Of a stretch of 24,756 nucleotides of DNA, positions 15,279 to 22,843 are shown piece after piece. The stretch comes from Piscirickettsiaceae bacterium. Its GTDB lineage: Bacteria; Pseudomonadota; Gammaproteobacteria; Nitrosococcales; Methylophagaceae. Both the position numbers and the translations under genes were made by a program. Positions within the stretch are counted from its first letter, which is position 1, and each line of letters begins with the position of its first letter. Under the pieces are notes generated by a model. It did no database searches and was not told the DNA's origin. It saw only the letters and a program-made list of their open reading frames with translations. The stretch lies in assembly GCA_018646825.1 (NCBI GenBank), contig JABGUA010000024.1, forward strand, positions 1-24,756. The letters run 5' to 3'.

Positions 15279-16325
15279 GTGAGCCTTTCCTCTTTTAGCG
15301 ATCGCCTTCTCGTTTGGTTTGATGAGCATGGCCGTAAGGACCTGCCCTGGCAACAAGGCATTACCCCTTATCATGTGTGGCTGTCAGAAATTATGCTACA
15401 ACAAACCCAGGTCAGTACCGTTATTGGCTACTACATGCGCTTTACTGAACGTTATGCTGACATTACAGCACTCGCTTCCGCTAGTTTAGATGACGTTTTA
15501 GCGCTATGGACGGGCTTGGGTTATTACGCCCGCGCCCGTAACCTCCATAAAACAGCCCAAATTATCGTTAAACAGCATGAAGGAAAAATGCCTTCAACAT
15601 TAGATGGCTTAATGGCTTTACCGGGAATAGGTCGTTCTACCGCCGGGGCTATCATGGCCTTGGGCTATCAACAACGCCATCCTATTCTAGATGGTAATGT
15701 CAAACGGGTTTTAACCCGATATGCTGCGATTACTGGCTGGCCTGGCCGCAAAGCCACAGAGCAACAACTCTGGCACTTAGCTGAACAATTACTACCCGAA
15801 AGCCGTATTGAACATTATATTCAAGCGCAAATGGACCTGGGCGCTACAATTTGTACGCGCAGTAAGCCACTTTGTTCGCAATGTCCATTAATCATTGATT
15901 GTGAAGCCTATCAGACAGGAAACCCAACGCAATTCCCCACCCCTAAGCCTAAAAAAGCAGTACCCTTGCGCCAAATTTATTGGCTCATTGTCCGATCTGA
16001 ATCAGGGCTAATACTACTAGAACAAAGGCCTAACAGCGGAATATGGGGTGGATTATGGAGCTTCCCAGAGTTTGATAATTTAGCTGATGCCAAAAGCTTT
16101 TATCGCCAAAATTTTGGTTTAAATCAAGGTGTTCTTTTACCACAAAAAACAATTCGTCACATCTTTACACACTACAAGCTGGACATTTTCCCGCATCTGG
16201 TACACTCTTCTGTTTGCAGCCAATCTATAACTGACTTTGAAAGTTTAGCTTGGCACACAAGAAATGATGCATTACGGCTCGGATTACCCGCACCAGTTAA
16301 AGCATTTTTAAAGTTATTAGAGTAA
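15279..16325 (+). CDS. mutY: A/G-specific adenine DNA glycosylase MutY
   Basis: Removes adenine mispaired with 8-oxoguanine. The 348-residue protein (E. coli 350) has Glu37 in SEIMLQQTQVST, a helix-hairpin-helix LPGIGRSTAGAI (about 114-125) and catalytic Asp138 in ILDGNVKRVL. The 4Fe-4S ligands are Cys192, Cys199, Cys202 and Cys208 (C-x6-C-x2-C-x5-C). All share the numbering of E. coli MutY. The C-terminal NUDIX-like 8-oxoG-recognition domain starts around residue 235 (PNSGIWGGLWSFPE, HIFTHYKLD). Translation starts at GTG (15279), since no in-frame ATG lies before the conserved FSDRLLVWFDEHGRKDLPW. No good Shine-Dalgarno is seen. The mutY-yggX pairing is conserved. Confidence 0.97.
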   Translation: MSLSSFSDRLLVWFDEHGRKDLPWQQGITPYHVWLSEIMLQQTQVSTVIGYYMRFTERYADITALASASLDDVLALWTGLGYYARARNLHKTAQIIVKQHEGKMPSTLDGLMALPGIGRSTAGAIMALGYQQRHPILDGNVKRVLTRYAAITGWPGRKATEQQLWHLAEQLLPESRIEHYIQAQMDLGATICTRSKPLCSQCPLIIDCEAYQTGNPTQFPTPKPKKAVPLRQIYWLIVRSESGLILLEQRPNSGIWGGLWSFPEFDNLADAKSFYRQNFGLNQGVLLPQKTIRHIFTHYKLDIFPHLVHSSVCSQSITDFESLAWHTRNDALRLGLPAPVKAFLKLLE

Positions 16326-16336
16326 AAGAGGGACAT

Positions 16337-16606
16337 ATGGCACGTCTTGTCCACTGCGTAAAATTAGGAAAAGAAGCTGAAGGTATGGATTTTCTTCCCT
16401 ACCCCGGTGACTTGGGCAAGAAAATCTATGACTCCGTCTCTAAGGAAGCTTGGCAACTGTGGTTAAGCCAGCAAACCATGTTAATCAATGAATACCGATT
16501 ATCATTAGCAGACTCCAAATCACAACAATTCCTTAAAGAAGAATTAGAGAAATTTTTCTTCGGAGAGGGTTCAGCTCCACCTGCAGAGTTTGTAGTGGCT
16601 GAATAA
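16337..16606 (+). CDS. yggX: Probable Fe(2+)-trafficking protein YggX
   Basis: Small cytoplasmic protein, 89 residues, thought to protect or supply iron for Fe-S clusters. The start ARLVHCVKLGKEAEGMDFLP with the conserved cysteine at residue 7, then YPGDLGKKIYDSVSKEAW and MLINEYRLSLAD, are diagnostic. GAGGGA precedes the ATG. It lies 11 bases after mutY, an Fe-S enzyme, in the same order as in E. coli. The C-terminal tail (GEGSAPPAEFVVAE) is family-typical in position but not in exact sequence. Confidence 0.95.
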   Translation: MARLVHCVKLGKEAEGMDFLPYPGDLGKKIYDSVSKEAWQLWLSQQTMLINEYRLSLADSKSQQFLKEELEKFFFGEGSAPPAEFVVAE

Positions 16607-16643
16607 ATTTTAATTAACAAAACACACTAGTACAGAGGTTAAC

Positions 16644-16853
16644 ATGGCAGAACAAGTAACAGGCACCGTTAAATGGTTTAACGACGAAAAAGGCTTCGGT
16701 TTCATCGAGCAATCTGATGGTCCTGATGTATTCGTACACCACACAGCAATTCAAGCAGATGGCTTCAAATCTTTAAAAGAAGGTCAAGCTGTAACAATGG
16801 AAGTGACACAAGGACAAAAAGGTCCTCAAGCTGAGAACGTAGTTCCAGGCTAA
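16644..16853 (+). CDS. Cold-shock-domain protein (CspA family)
   Basis: Single cold-shock domain of 69 residues, an OB-fold that binds single-stranded RNA and DNA. RNP1 reads KGFGFI (residues 16-21) and RNP2 reads VFVHH (29-33); the start GTVKWFNDEKGFGF is canonical. GAGGTT precedes the ATG. It begins only 37 bases after yggX, so it lacks the long 5' leader typical of cold-induced cspA unless its promoter lies inside yggX. A strong terminator follows at 16880. The paralogue (A, C, D or E) cannot be assigned, so no symbol is given. Confidence 0.96.
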   Translation: MAEQVTGTVKWFNDEKGFGFIEQSDGPDVFVHHTAIQADGFKSLKEGQAVTMEVTQGQKGPQAENVVPG

Positions 16854-16879
16854 AGCCACTTTTCGTTGAGAAAAATATC

Positions 16880-16909
16880 AAAGCCGGTTACTTGTTAGCC
16901 GGCTTTTTT
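16880..16909 (+). terminator. Rho-independent terminator after the cold-shock gene
   Basis: AAAGCCGG (16880-16887) pairs with CCGGCTTT (16899-16906), an 8-bp GC-rich stem with an 11-base loop. It ends in a run of six T (16904-16909), 27 bases after the csp stop codon. Confidence 0.9.
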
Positions 16910-17136
16910 ATTGCTTAAATTTTAATATTCCAAATCTCGCTCGCCCTATTTTTTAGTTACGCGAATCAAAGTCAGAACCTAATGGCCATGCTATTAGTCT
17001 ATAGGCATGTATATCTGAACTAAATATGTGAATTAGAGTGAGCTTCGTAATTAACCGTAGTTTTTTTGATGGTTATTACTAAACTCAACCATTAAAATAG
17101 TGTCATATGTAATGATATTTTCACTTAGCTTTTTTG

Positions 17137-17165
17137 TTGGCTCTTTCAACTTATGAGACTATAAA
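17137..17165 (+). promoter_or_regulatory. Sigma-70-like promoter for the DUF4197 gene
   Basis: TTGGCT (17137-17142) and TATAAA (17160-17165) are separated by exactly 17 bases. The -35 matches four and the -10 five of six consensus bases. An AAAGGA ribosome-binding site and the ATG at 17184 follow directly, giving a very short leader. Confidence 0.55.
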
Positions 17166-17183
17166 AACAAAAGGACATTCTTA

Positions 17184-17883
17184 ATGCCCCGCATCCAAAC
17201 CCTTTCTGGTTTAGTGCTTTTAGCATCTATTTCTTATACTTCCACTGCAACAGCAGACTGGGGCTCTTTATTAAAAGATGCAACGACGATTGGATCTGAG
17301 TTACTCTCTAATCAAGTTACCTCCTCCAGTACTTCCTCATTAGACAACAACACTATCGTGTCCGGCTTAAAACAAGCTTTAGACATGGGTACCCGTAATG
17401 CTATTGAGCGTGTGGGAAAAACGGATGGTTACCTTGCCAACGACCTCATTCGCATTCCTCTACCACCGGCTTTAGACAAAGTGAGTAGTCTGATGCGTAA
17501 AGTCGGCTTATCTGCTCAAGCTGATCAATTTGAACAAAGTATTAACCGTGCTGCGGAGAATGCCGCTCCACAAGCTACGGAGATTTTAATTGGTGCAATT
17601 CAGGACATGTCGATAGAAGATGCAACAAAAATTTTAAATGGGTCTGATAATGCAGCGACGGAATATTTTAAAACGCAAACCAGTACTCAATTAACACAGT
17701 TATTTAAGCCAACAAATTGCAGCAGTACCTTTAGTTGGAGAACAGGTTAATGTTGATCTCCCTGACTATGTGACCCAACAAGCTTTAAATGGGCTATTTG
17801 CAATTATCGCTTTGGAAGAGAAAAAGATTCGTGAGAACCCGGCAGCAAGAACAACAGAACTATTAAAACAAGTGTTTAATTAA
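17184..17883 (+). pseudogene. Exported DUF4197 family protein, frame-disrupted near its 3' end
   Basis: The start (AAAGGACATTCTTAATG) and signal peptide (MPRIQTLSGL through TATA, about 24 residues) are intact. The mature part has DUF4197 hallmarks: VSGLKQALDMGTRNAIERVG, ANDLIRIPLPPALDKV, QADQFEQSINRAAENAAPQA, ILNGSDNAATEYFKTQTSTQ. After residue 175 (QLFK) the frame runs into out-of-frame residues and stops at 17750. The next frame (+1) resumes at CAACAAATTGCAGCA (17710) and carries the expected C-terminus, DYVTQQALNGLFAI through LLKQVFN, to TAA at 17881-17883. From memory, related proteins have about 20 more residues between these halves, so a deletion rather than a single-base change is likely. 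DUF4197 function is unknown. The shortened first frame might still make a product. Confidence 0.75.
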
Positions 17884-17918
17884 ACACGCCATAAATACTA
17901 AAAATAAGTGAGCACATT

Positions 17919-18686
17919 ATGGGCAAAAACCAGCATAGCATTAACCTATCCAGCCAAGGTACAGCGCTAAAATCTCTCTTCACGGGTTATTTAGTTGTCG
18001 TTGCCATTGGCTACTTGATGGCTATCGTTCAAATCCAATTCACCCATGGCATGGCAGATGGTAAATTAGGTTTATCAACGGATGATATTGTTTATAGTTA
18101 TTACGGTAAACGCTCTGGCTCAACATTGGAAGCAAAGTTAAATGGCTCCATGAAAATGATGGCACCAGAAGAAGATAGATTGAAAATCATTAACTGGGTT
18201 CATAAAGGAGCTACCGAAAAAAGCTTCCACGACAATGGCATCCGAAGAATTATGGATGACAGCTGCATTGTTTGTCACAGCGCCGCTTCTGGTATGCCTG
18301 TTCCTGATTTCACAAAATTTGAAAATATAGTCCATGTCTCCGAAACAGATACCGGGGCCAGCTTTTCGTCTTTAGCGCGCGTCTCACATATTCATTTATT
18401 TGGTATCGCGTTTATCTTTATGTTTGTCGGGCTGATATTCAGTTTGGCAACAGGTATACCTGTAGTATTGAAATCAACCGTTATTGTCATGCCTTATATC
18501 TTCCTTATTATTGATATTGCCTCATGGTGGTTGACTAAACTCAATCCACACTTTGCGTGGTTGGTGATTATTGGTGGCGGCACGATGGCATTATCATTTG
18601 CCTTCATGTGGATCGTCTCAATGTATGAGATGTGGATTATGCCGCGCATCCATGAAGATGATCGTGACGCCTTACTTGATGAATAA
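17919..18686 (+). CDS. Inner-membrane protein with a single c-type haem motif
   Basis: 255 residues with four predicted membrane segments: about 19-40, 157-178, 183-203 and 212-234. Between the first and second lies a loop of about 115 residues carrying CIVCH (116-120), a CXXCH haem-c attachment site. For haem attachment this loop must face the periplasm, which fits a cytoplasmic N-terminus. After the haem site, Met126 or the histidines in RVSHIHLFG could be axial ligands. The second half (SHIHLFGIAF, DIASWWLTKLNP, SMYEMWIMP) is strongly patterned and looks conserved. I recognise the type as a membrane cytochrome-like protein of unknown function but cannot name a characterised homologue. It probably belongs to an electron-transfer chain, by inference from the haem site only. 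A GTGAG site precedes the ATG and a strong terminator follows. Confidence 0.85.
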   Translation: MGKNQHSINLSSQGTALKSLFTGYLVVVAIGYLMAIVQIQFTHGMADGKLGLSTDDIVYSYYGKRSGSTLEAKLNGSMKMMAPEEDRLKIINWVHKGATEKSFHDNGIRRIMDDSCIVCHSAASGMPVPDFTKFENIVHVSETDTGASFSSLARVSHIHLFGIAFIFMFVGLIFSLATGIPVVLKSTVIVMPYIFLIIDIASWWLTKLNPHFAWLVIIGGGTMALSFAFMWIVSMYEMWIMPRIHEDDRDALLDE

Positions 18687-18719
18687 GTCGGTTCCAGGTT
18701 ATTAGCAAACTTTGTCTTC

Positions 18720-18760
18720 GGCGGCTTAGTCTTTCTCCCAGAGGCTAAGCCGCCTTTGTT
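18720..18760 (+). terminator. Rho-independent terminator between convergent genes
   Basis: GGCGGCTTAG (18720-18729) and CTAAGCCGCC (18745-18754) form a perfect 10-bp stem with a 15-base loop. On the plus strand TTTGTT follows. It ends the cytochrome-like gene, 34 bases after its stop. The alsT stop codon on the minus strand lies immediately next to it, so the stem may act in both directions, although the minus side lacks a T-run. Confidence 0.72.
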
Positions 18761-20105
18761 ATTTCCTAAAATAAGCCAGTGTCAAACCAAAGACCACTGG
18801 ACTGAGTAGTAATAAGGCGATCAAATTTGGTATCGCCATCAGTGCATTCAAGGTATCAGCAACTAACCAAATAAACTCTAAGTCACTGGTTGCTCCTACA
18901 GGTACAGCTAAGATCCACAAAATACGAAATGGCATAATGGCTTTGATACCCATTAAATAAGTCACACACTTCTCACTGTATATACTCCAACCTAAAATCG
19001 TCGTGAAAGCAAATACAGTCAAGCCTATAGTCACAACATAGGAACCAATGCCTGGCATTGCTGATTCAAAGGCCAATGATGATAAGCTTGCCCCTGTTTC
19101 TCCACTCGTCCAAGCGCCTGATACAATAATCACTAGCCCTGTCATTGAACAGATAATAATCGTATCGATAAATGTCCCCATCATGGCAATCGTACCTTGT
19201 CTGACGGGATTGTTCGTCATCGCGGATGCATGGGCAATAGGGGCACTGCCTAAGCCCGCTTCATTTGAAAAAATACCACGTGCAACACCAAATCGGATGG
19301 CCGCCCAAACAGCAGCACCCGCAAAGCCGCCTGTTGCTGCAATTGGTGTAAATGCATAGGTGAAGATCAGATCAAATGCATGCGGAATTTGCTCAGCATG
19401 CATCATTAAAATAGTAGTTGCTGCTACCACATAGCTGACAGCCATAAGTGGCACTAAACTACCAGCAACATGGGCAATTCGCTTTATACCGCCCAATAAA
19501 ACCAAAGCCACTAAAATACCAATGGCAATGCCCGTCCATTCAAAAGGAATATTAAATTTATTGTTTAATGCATCTGCAACCGAGTTTGCTTGAATGGTAT
19601 TGCCAATACCAAAACCAGCCATCGCACCAAAAATAGCAAATGTCGTACCTAGCCATGCAAAACGCTGGCCCAAGCCATTTTTGATGTAATACATTGGACC
19701 GCCATTTTTATTACCATTGGCATCCGTTTCACGATAATGAACGGCGAGTACCGCTTCAGCATACTTCGTTGCCATACCGACTAAAGCGGTCATCCACATC
19801 CAAAACATAGCGCCTGGGCCGCCTAAAAATATGGCAGTGGCAACACCCGCAATATTACCCGTACCAATAGTGGCTGACAGCGATGTCATCAAAGCATTGA
19901 AAGCAGATATATCACCTTGGTTTGAATCTGATTCCCGACCTTTCCATAACATTTTACTGCCATAGGCCAGTTTAAAGATCGGCATTAATTTTAAACCCAG
20001 CATCAGGTACAAACCGGTACCTAATATAAGTACAAGCATGGCAGGCCCCCATACAATACCATTGAGGATTTTTATCCACTCTGTCAGGCTTGCCAGTACT
20101 TCCAT
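18759..20105 (-). CDS. Sodium:alanine/glycine symporter, AGCS family
   Basis: Inner-membrane secondary transporter of 448 residues that takes up small neutral amino acids (alanine or glycine) with Na+. The family marks are SATIGTGNIAGVATAIFLGG (about residues 74-93), GPGAMFWMWMTALVGMATKY, HYRETDANGNKNGGPMYYI, IFSNEAGLGSAPIAHAS and FTTILGWSIYSEKC. About ten or eleven hydrophobic segments are present. AGAGGAG provides a strong ribosome-binding site. The gene follows the spermidine-synthase-like gene after 42 bases on the same strand, with no terminator between. It could be called AlsT/DagA-like; the exact substrate cannot be read from sequence. Confidence 0.93.
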   Translation of the reverse strand: MEVLASLTEWIKILNGIVWGPAMLVLILGTGLYLMLGLKLMPIFKLAYGSKMLWKGRESDSNQGDISAFNALMTSLSATIGTGNIAGVATAIFLGGPGAMFWMWMTALVGMATKYAEAVLAVHYRETDANGNKNGGPMYYIKNGLGQRFAWLGTTFAIFGAMAGFGIGNTIQANSVADALNNKFNIPFEWTGIAIGILVALVLLGGIKRIAHVAGSLVPLMAVSYVVAATTILMMHAEQIPHAFDLIFTYAFTPIAATGGFAGAAVWAAIRFGVARGIFSNEAGLGSAPIAHASAMTNNPVRQGTIAMMGTFIDTIIICSMTGLVIIVSGAWTSGETGASLSSLAFESAMPGIGSYVVTIGLTVFAFTTILGWSIYSEKCVTYLMGIKAIMPFRILWILAVPVGATSDLEFIWLVADTLNALMAIPNLIALLLLSPVVFGLTLAYFRK

Positions 20106-20147
20106 TGATCTGCTCCTCTTTTTACATACCGCTATCTTACATGGTGA

Positions 20148-20918
20148 TTAGATCACGCCGCTGCCTTTGGGGTTATCTTTTAACATTTGTTGATAAAACT
20201 GGCTAAACTCAATCTGCCATTGCGATTCTAATTTATCGAATATTAAAGGGTTTAGAACCAGGTTTTCAGCATTATTGAAAGCTAAAACAATCACATTCCT
20301 ATGCTCTGTTAATGACAAACATACTGTTTGTCTACCGAAAGCTTGCCTAATCGCCGCTAATTGCCGCATAAAGACTTGATCATTTTCAACAATCAAATTG
20401 ATTGCGATATGGCCTTGTCTCGTGAGTAGATGACGACAGCCATTCAAAAAAGCAGGGTCCGTTATCCACTCAGGTGAGGCTTGGCCAATGGCAATGTCCA
20501 TCACAATCAAATCATAGCGAACTTCACTATGCTGAACATAATCCTGAATATCGGCTGCTATCAGTTGCCAATTCCCCTGATATGGACATTCGAAAAAACG
20601 CTGTGCGATATCCAGCACGACGGGGGACAACTCGACAGCATCGCCGATGACATCGGGAAAACGGTGGGCAAAATAACGTGCTGTTGAACCGCCCCCCGTT
20701 CCAGCTAATAATACTTTTCCTGGTACTTCGCCACTAAATAGTGCGCCTGATAGCATCGCTCTGTTAAAGGATTCAGGTAAAAAACCAGGCCGAGCTAAGT
20801 CAATTTCTGTTTGAATAAGTTCATCACCAAACTCCAACCAGCGTAAACTTGCTTGTTGCCAAACTTTAATCTCTCTGTCGTTATCTACGGTCGAATACAA
20901 TAACTCGGCTTCTGCCAT
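20148..20918 (-). CDS. Spermidine-synthase-like methyltransferase-fold protein
   Basis: 256 residues with a Rossmann-type fold related to spermidine synthases. An N-terminal stretch (RWLEFGDELIQTEIDL, PESFNRAM) precedes the nucleotide-binding loop VLLAGTGGGSTARYF (69-83) and the acidic AVELSPVV (Glu96). Classical spermidine synthases have GGGDG in the loop and a catalytic aspartate in a D-x-T-D-P-type motif. Here the loop reads GTGGG and the later segment reads IVMDIAIGQASPEW, so true spermidine synthase activity is doubtful. The start ATG overlaps the uup stop by one base (TAATG), and AGGAAA lies just upstream inside uup, indicating translational coupling. Product and substrate are unknown. 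Confidence 0.8.
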   Translation of the reverse strand: MAEAELLYSTVDNDREIKVWQQASLRWLEFGDELIQTEIDLARPGFLPESFNRAMLSGALFSGEVPGKVLLAGTGGGSTARYFAHRFPDVIGDAVELSPVVLDIAQRFFECPYQGNWQLIAADIQDYVQHSEVRYDLIVMDIAIGQASPEWITDPAFLNGCRHLLTRQGHIAINLIVENDQVFMRQLAAIRQAFGRQTVCLSLTEHRNVIVLAFNNAENLVLNPLIFDKLESQWQIEFSQFYQQMLKDNPKGSGVI

Positions 20919-22807
20919 TAAGCGTTTTCCTGTTTCGCCTCTAGTTGTTGCCAGCGGTCATATGTGAACTCTAATTCTTCGGTCAACTCAGCCAATTGGG
21001 CCTGTACTGCAGACACTTTGTCCTCAGCCTGTTGATAGAACTCAGGTTGACTGATTTTGTCATGCAATTCCGTTTGCTTCAATTCCATTGTCTCGATTTG
21101 TTTTGGCAATGCTGCTAAGTCCAGCTGCTCTTGATAGGTTAGACTCGATTTTTTACCACCTGACTTAATCGGTTTGGCTACTGATTTAGGCTTATCACTG
21201 CGTTCTTGTTGATCTAATCTGCGCTGATGTACCCAATCGTCGTAGCCACCAACATATTCACGTACTTGGCCATCGTCATCAAACACGATGGTGCTCGTTG
21301 CCACATTATTGAGAAAGGCCCTGTCATGACTGACGAGCAGTAATGTGCCTTGGTAATTCATCAACAAGTCTTCTAATAAATCGAGGGTTTCAGCATCCAA
21401 ATCATTGGTTGGTTCATCCATCACCAATAAGTTAGCGGGTTGAGTAAAGAGTTTAGCTAATAATAATCTATTACGCTCACCACCAGATAATGCTTTAACC
21501 GGTGTTCTGGCACGTTCAGGGGTAAACAGAAAGTCCTGCAAATAACCCATAATATGCTTTCTGGCGCCACTTATTTCAACAAAGTCAATACCTTGGCCAA
21601 CATTATCGACCACACTCTCTTCTTCCTTGAGTTGGCTACGTAGCTGATCAAAGTAAGCGACTTCTATATTAGTCCCTAAGGTCACCTCCCCTTTTTCTGG
21701 TTTATTTTTTCCTAATAAAATGGACAGTAATGTACTTTTTCCACAGCCATTCGGTCCAATGACACCAATACGGTCACCACGCTGAATTAAGGTTGTAAAC
21801 TCAGAAAACAACGTTCTGCCATCGTAACTTTGAGCAAGATCTTCTGCTTCGATCACTAGCTTGCCACTGCGCTGTGCCTCTTGCAGTTGCATTTTGACAT
21901 TACCCAGCTTCTCGCGACGCTGACCTCGTTCACGGCGTAATTGTTGTAATGCTCTGACTCTGCCTTCATTACGCGTTCTACGTGCTTTAATGCCTTGTCT
22001 TATCCAAACTTCTTCTTGTGCTAGCTTTTTATCAAACAGGGCATTTTGTGACTCTTCTTCTGCCAATAATGCTTCACGACGTTCTAAATAAGTCCGATAA
22101 TCACCCGGAAAACTAACCAGTTGTCCTCTATCTAGCTGAACAATTCGGGTTGCTAGTGCCTGTAAGAATGTCCGATCATGGGTAATGAATAAGACCGTGC
22201 CAACATAACTTTTCAGAAACTCTTCTAGCCAAGTAATAGAGCTGATATCGAGATGATTGGTCGGCTCATCTAGTAATAGAATATCTGGTTCTTTGACTAA
22301 AGCTTGTGCTAGCAACACCCGGCGTTTCATCCCACCAGATAAAGCTGAAAACTCACTATCCGCATTAAGCGATAACCGGGAGATGACGCTTTCAACCCGT
22401 TGCTCTACGCTCCACCCATCTGCTGCTTCTAGTTTGCCTTGCGCTTTTTCTAGGGCCGCTAGTACACTTTCTGATGCATCGGTTTCTAATTGATGTAATA
22501 CATGATGATATTCAATCAATAACGGCGCAACCTCTCCTAGTCCCTGTGCGACAACATCAAATACACTGCCATCGGTGCTGCCAGAGACTTCCTGCTCTAG
22601 TCGAGCAATCTTCAAATCTGAGCCTCTGATTTCACCGCCGTCAGCAGTCAATTCACCGGCAATCAATTTCATTAACGTTGATTTACCTGCACCATTTCGC
22701 CCGACCAGACAAACCCGCTCTCCGCGATCAAGTTGAAAATCGACTTTATTTAATAAATTTGGGCCGCCATAACTCACGGTGATTTGTTTTAATGACAATA
22801 AAGCCAC
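20918..22807 (-). CDS. uup: ABC-F ATPase Uup
   Basis: Soluble ABC-F protein of 629 residues (E. coli Uup 635) with two ATPase domains and no membrane part. Walker A motifs are GRNGAGKST (36-44) and GPNGCGKST (351-359). Signatures are LSGGMKRR (156-163) and LSGGERNR. Walker B/D-loops are LLLDEPTNHLD and LVMDEPTNDLD. A charged linker with EEVWIRQGIKARRTRNEGRV lies between the domains. The C-terminal 90 or so residues form a coiled coil (TYQEQLDLAALPKQIETM onward), the Uup DNA/RNA-binding tail. Uup is linked to transposon precise excision and ribosome quality or assembly. Translation starts at GTG (22807) with GAGGAT upstream. It lies 36 bases after the YheS-type gene. Confidence 0.95.
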   Translation of the reverse strand: MALLSLKQITVSYGGPNLLNKVDFQLDRGERVCLVGRNGAGKSTLMKLIAGELTADGGEIRGSDLKIARLEQEVSGSTDGSVFDVVAQGLGEVAPLLIEYHHVLHQLETDASESVLAALEKAQGKLEAADGWSVEQRVESVISRLSLNADSEFSALSGGMKRRVLLAQALVKEPDILLLDEPTNHLDISSITWLEEFLKSYVGTVLFITHDRTFLQALATRIVQLDRGQLVSFPGDYRTYLERREALLAEEESQNALFDKKLAQEEVWIRQGIKARRTRNEGRVRALQQLRRERGQRREKLGNVKMQLQEAQRSGKLVIEAEDLAQSYDGRTLFSEFTTLIQRGDRIGVIGPNGCGKSTLLSILLGKNKPEKGEVTLGTNIEVAYFDQLRSQLKEEESVVDNVGQGIDFVEISGARKHIMGYLQDFLFTPERARTPVKALSGGERNRLLLAKLFTQPANLLVMDEPTNDLDAETLDLLEDLLMNYQGTLLLVSHDRAFLNNVATSTIVFDDDGQVREYVGGYDDWVHQRRLDQQERSDKPKSVAKPIKSGGKKSSLTYQEQLDLAALPKQIETMELKQTELHDKISQPEFYQQAEDKVSAVQAQLAELTEELEFTYDRWQQLEAKQENA

Positions 22808-22843
22808 ATTGCATCCTCGGTTTAATAAGCTTAAAGCTTAGGT

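Larger units (their letters stand above)
16854..17183. other. 330-base intergenic region: terminator, inverted repeats, promoter
   Basis: This stretch holds no gene. It contains the csp terminator (16880-16909), an imperfect hairpin CATGCTAT/ATAGGCATG (16987-17009) and an inverted repeat ATGGTT/AACCAT (17069-17074 and 17087-17092) preceded by a T7 run at 17061-17067. A near-consensus promoter (17137-17165) feeds the DUF4197 gene. No RNA gene was recognised. Confidence 0.6.
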
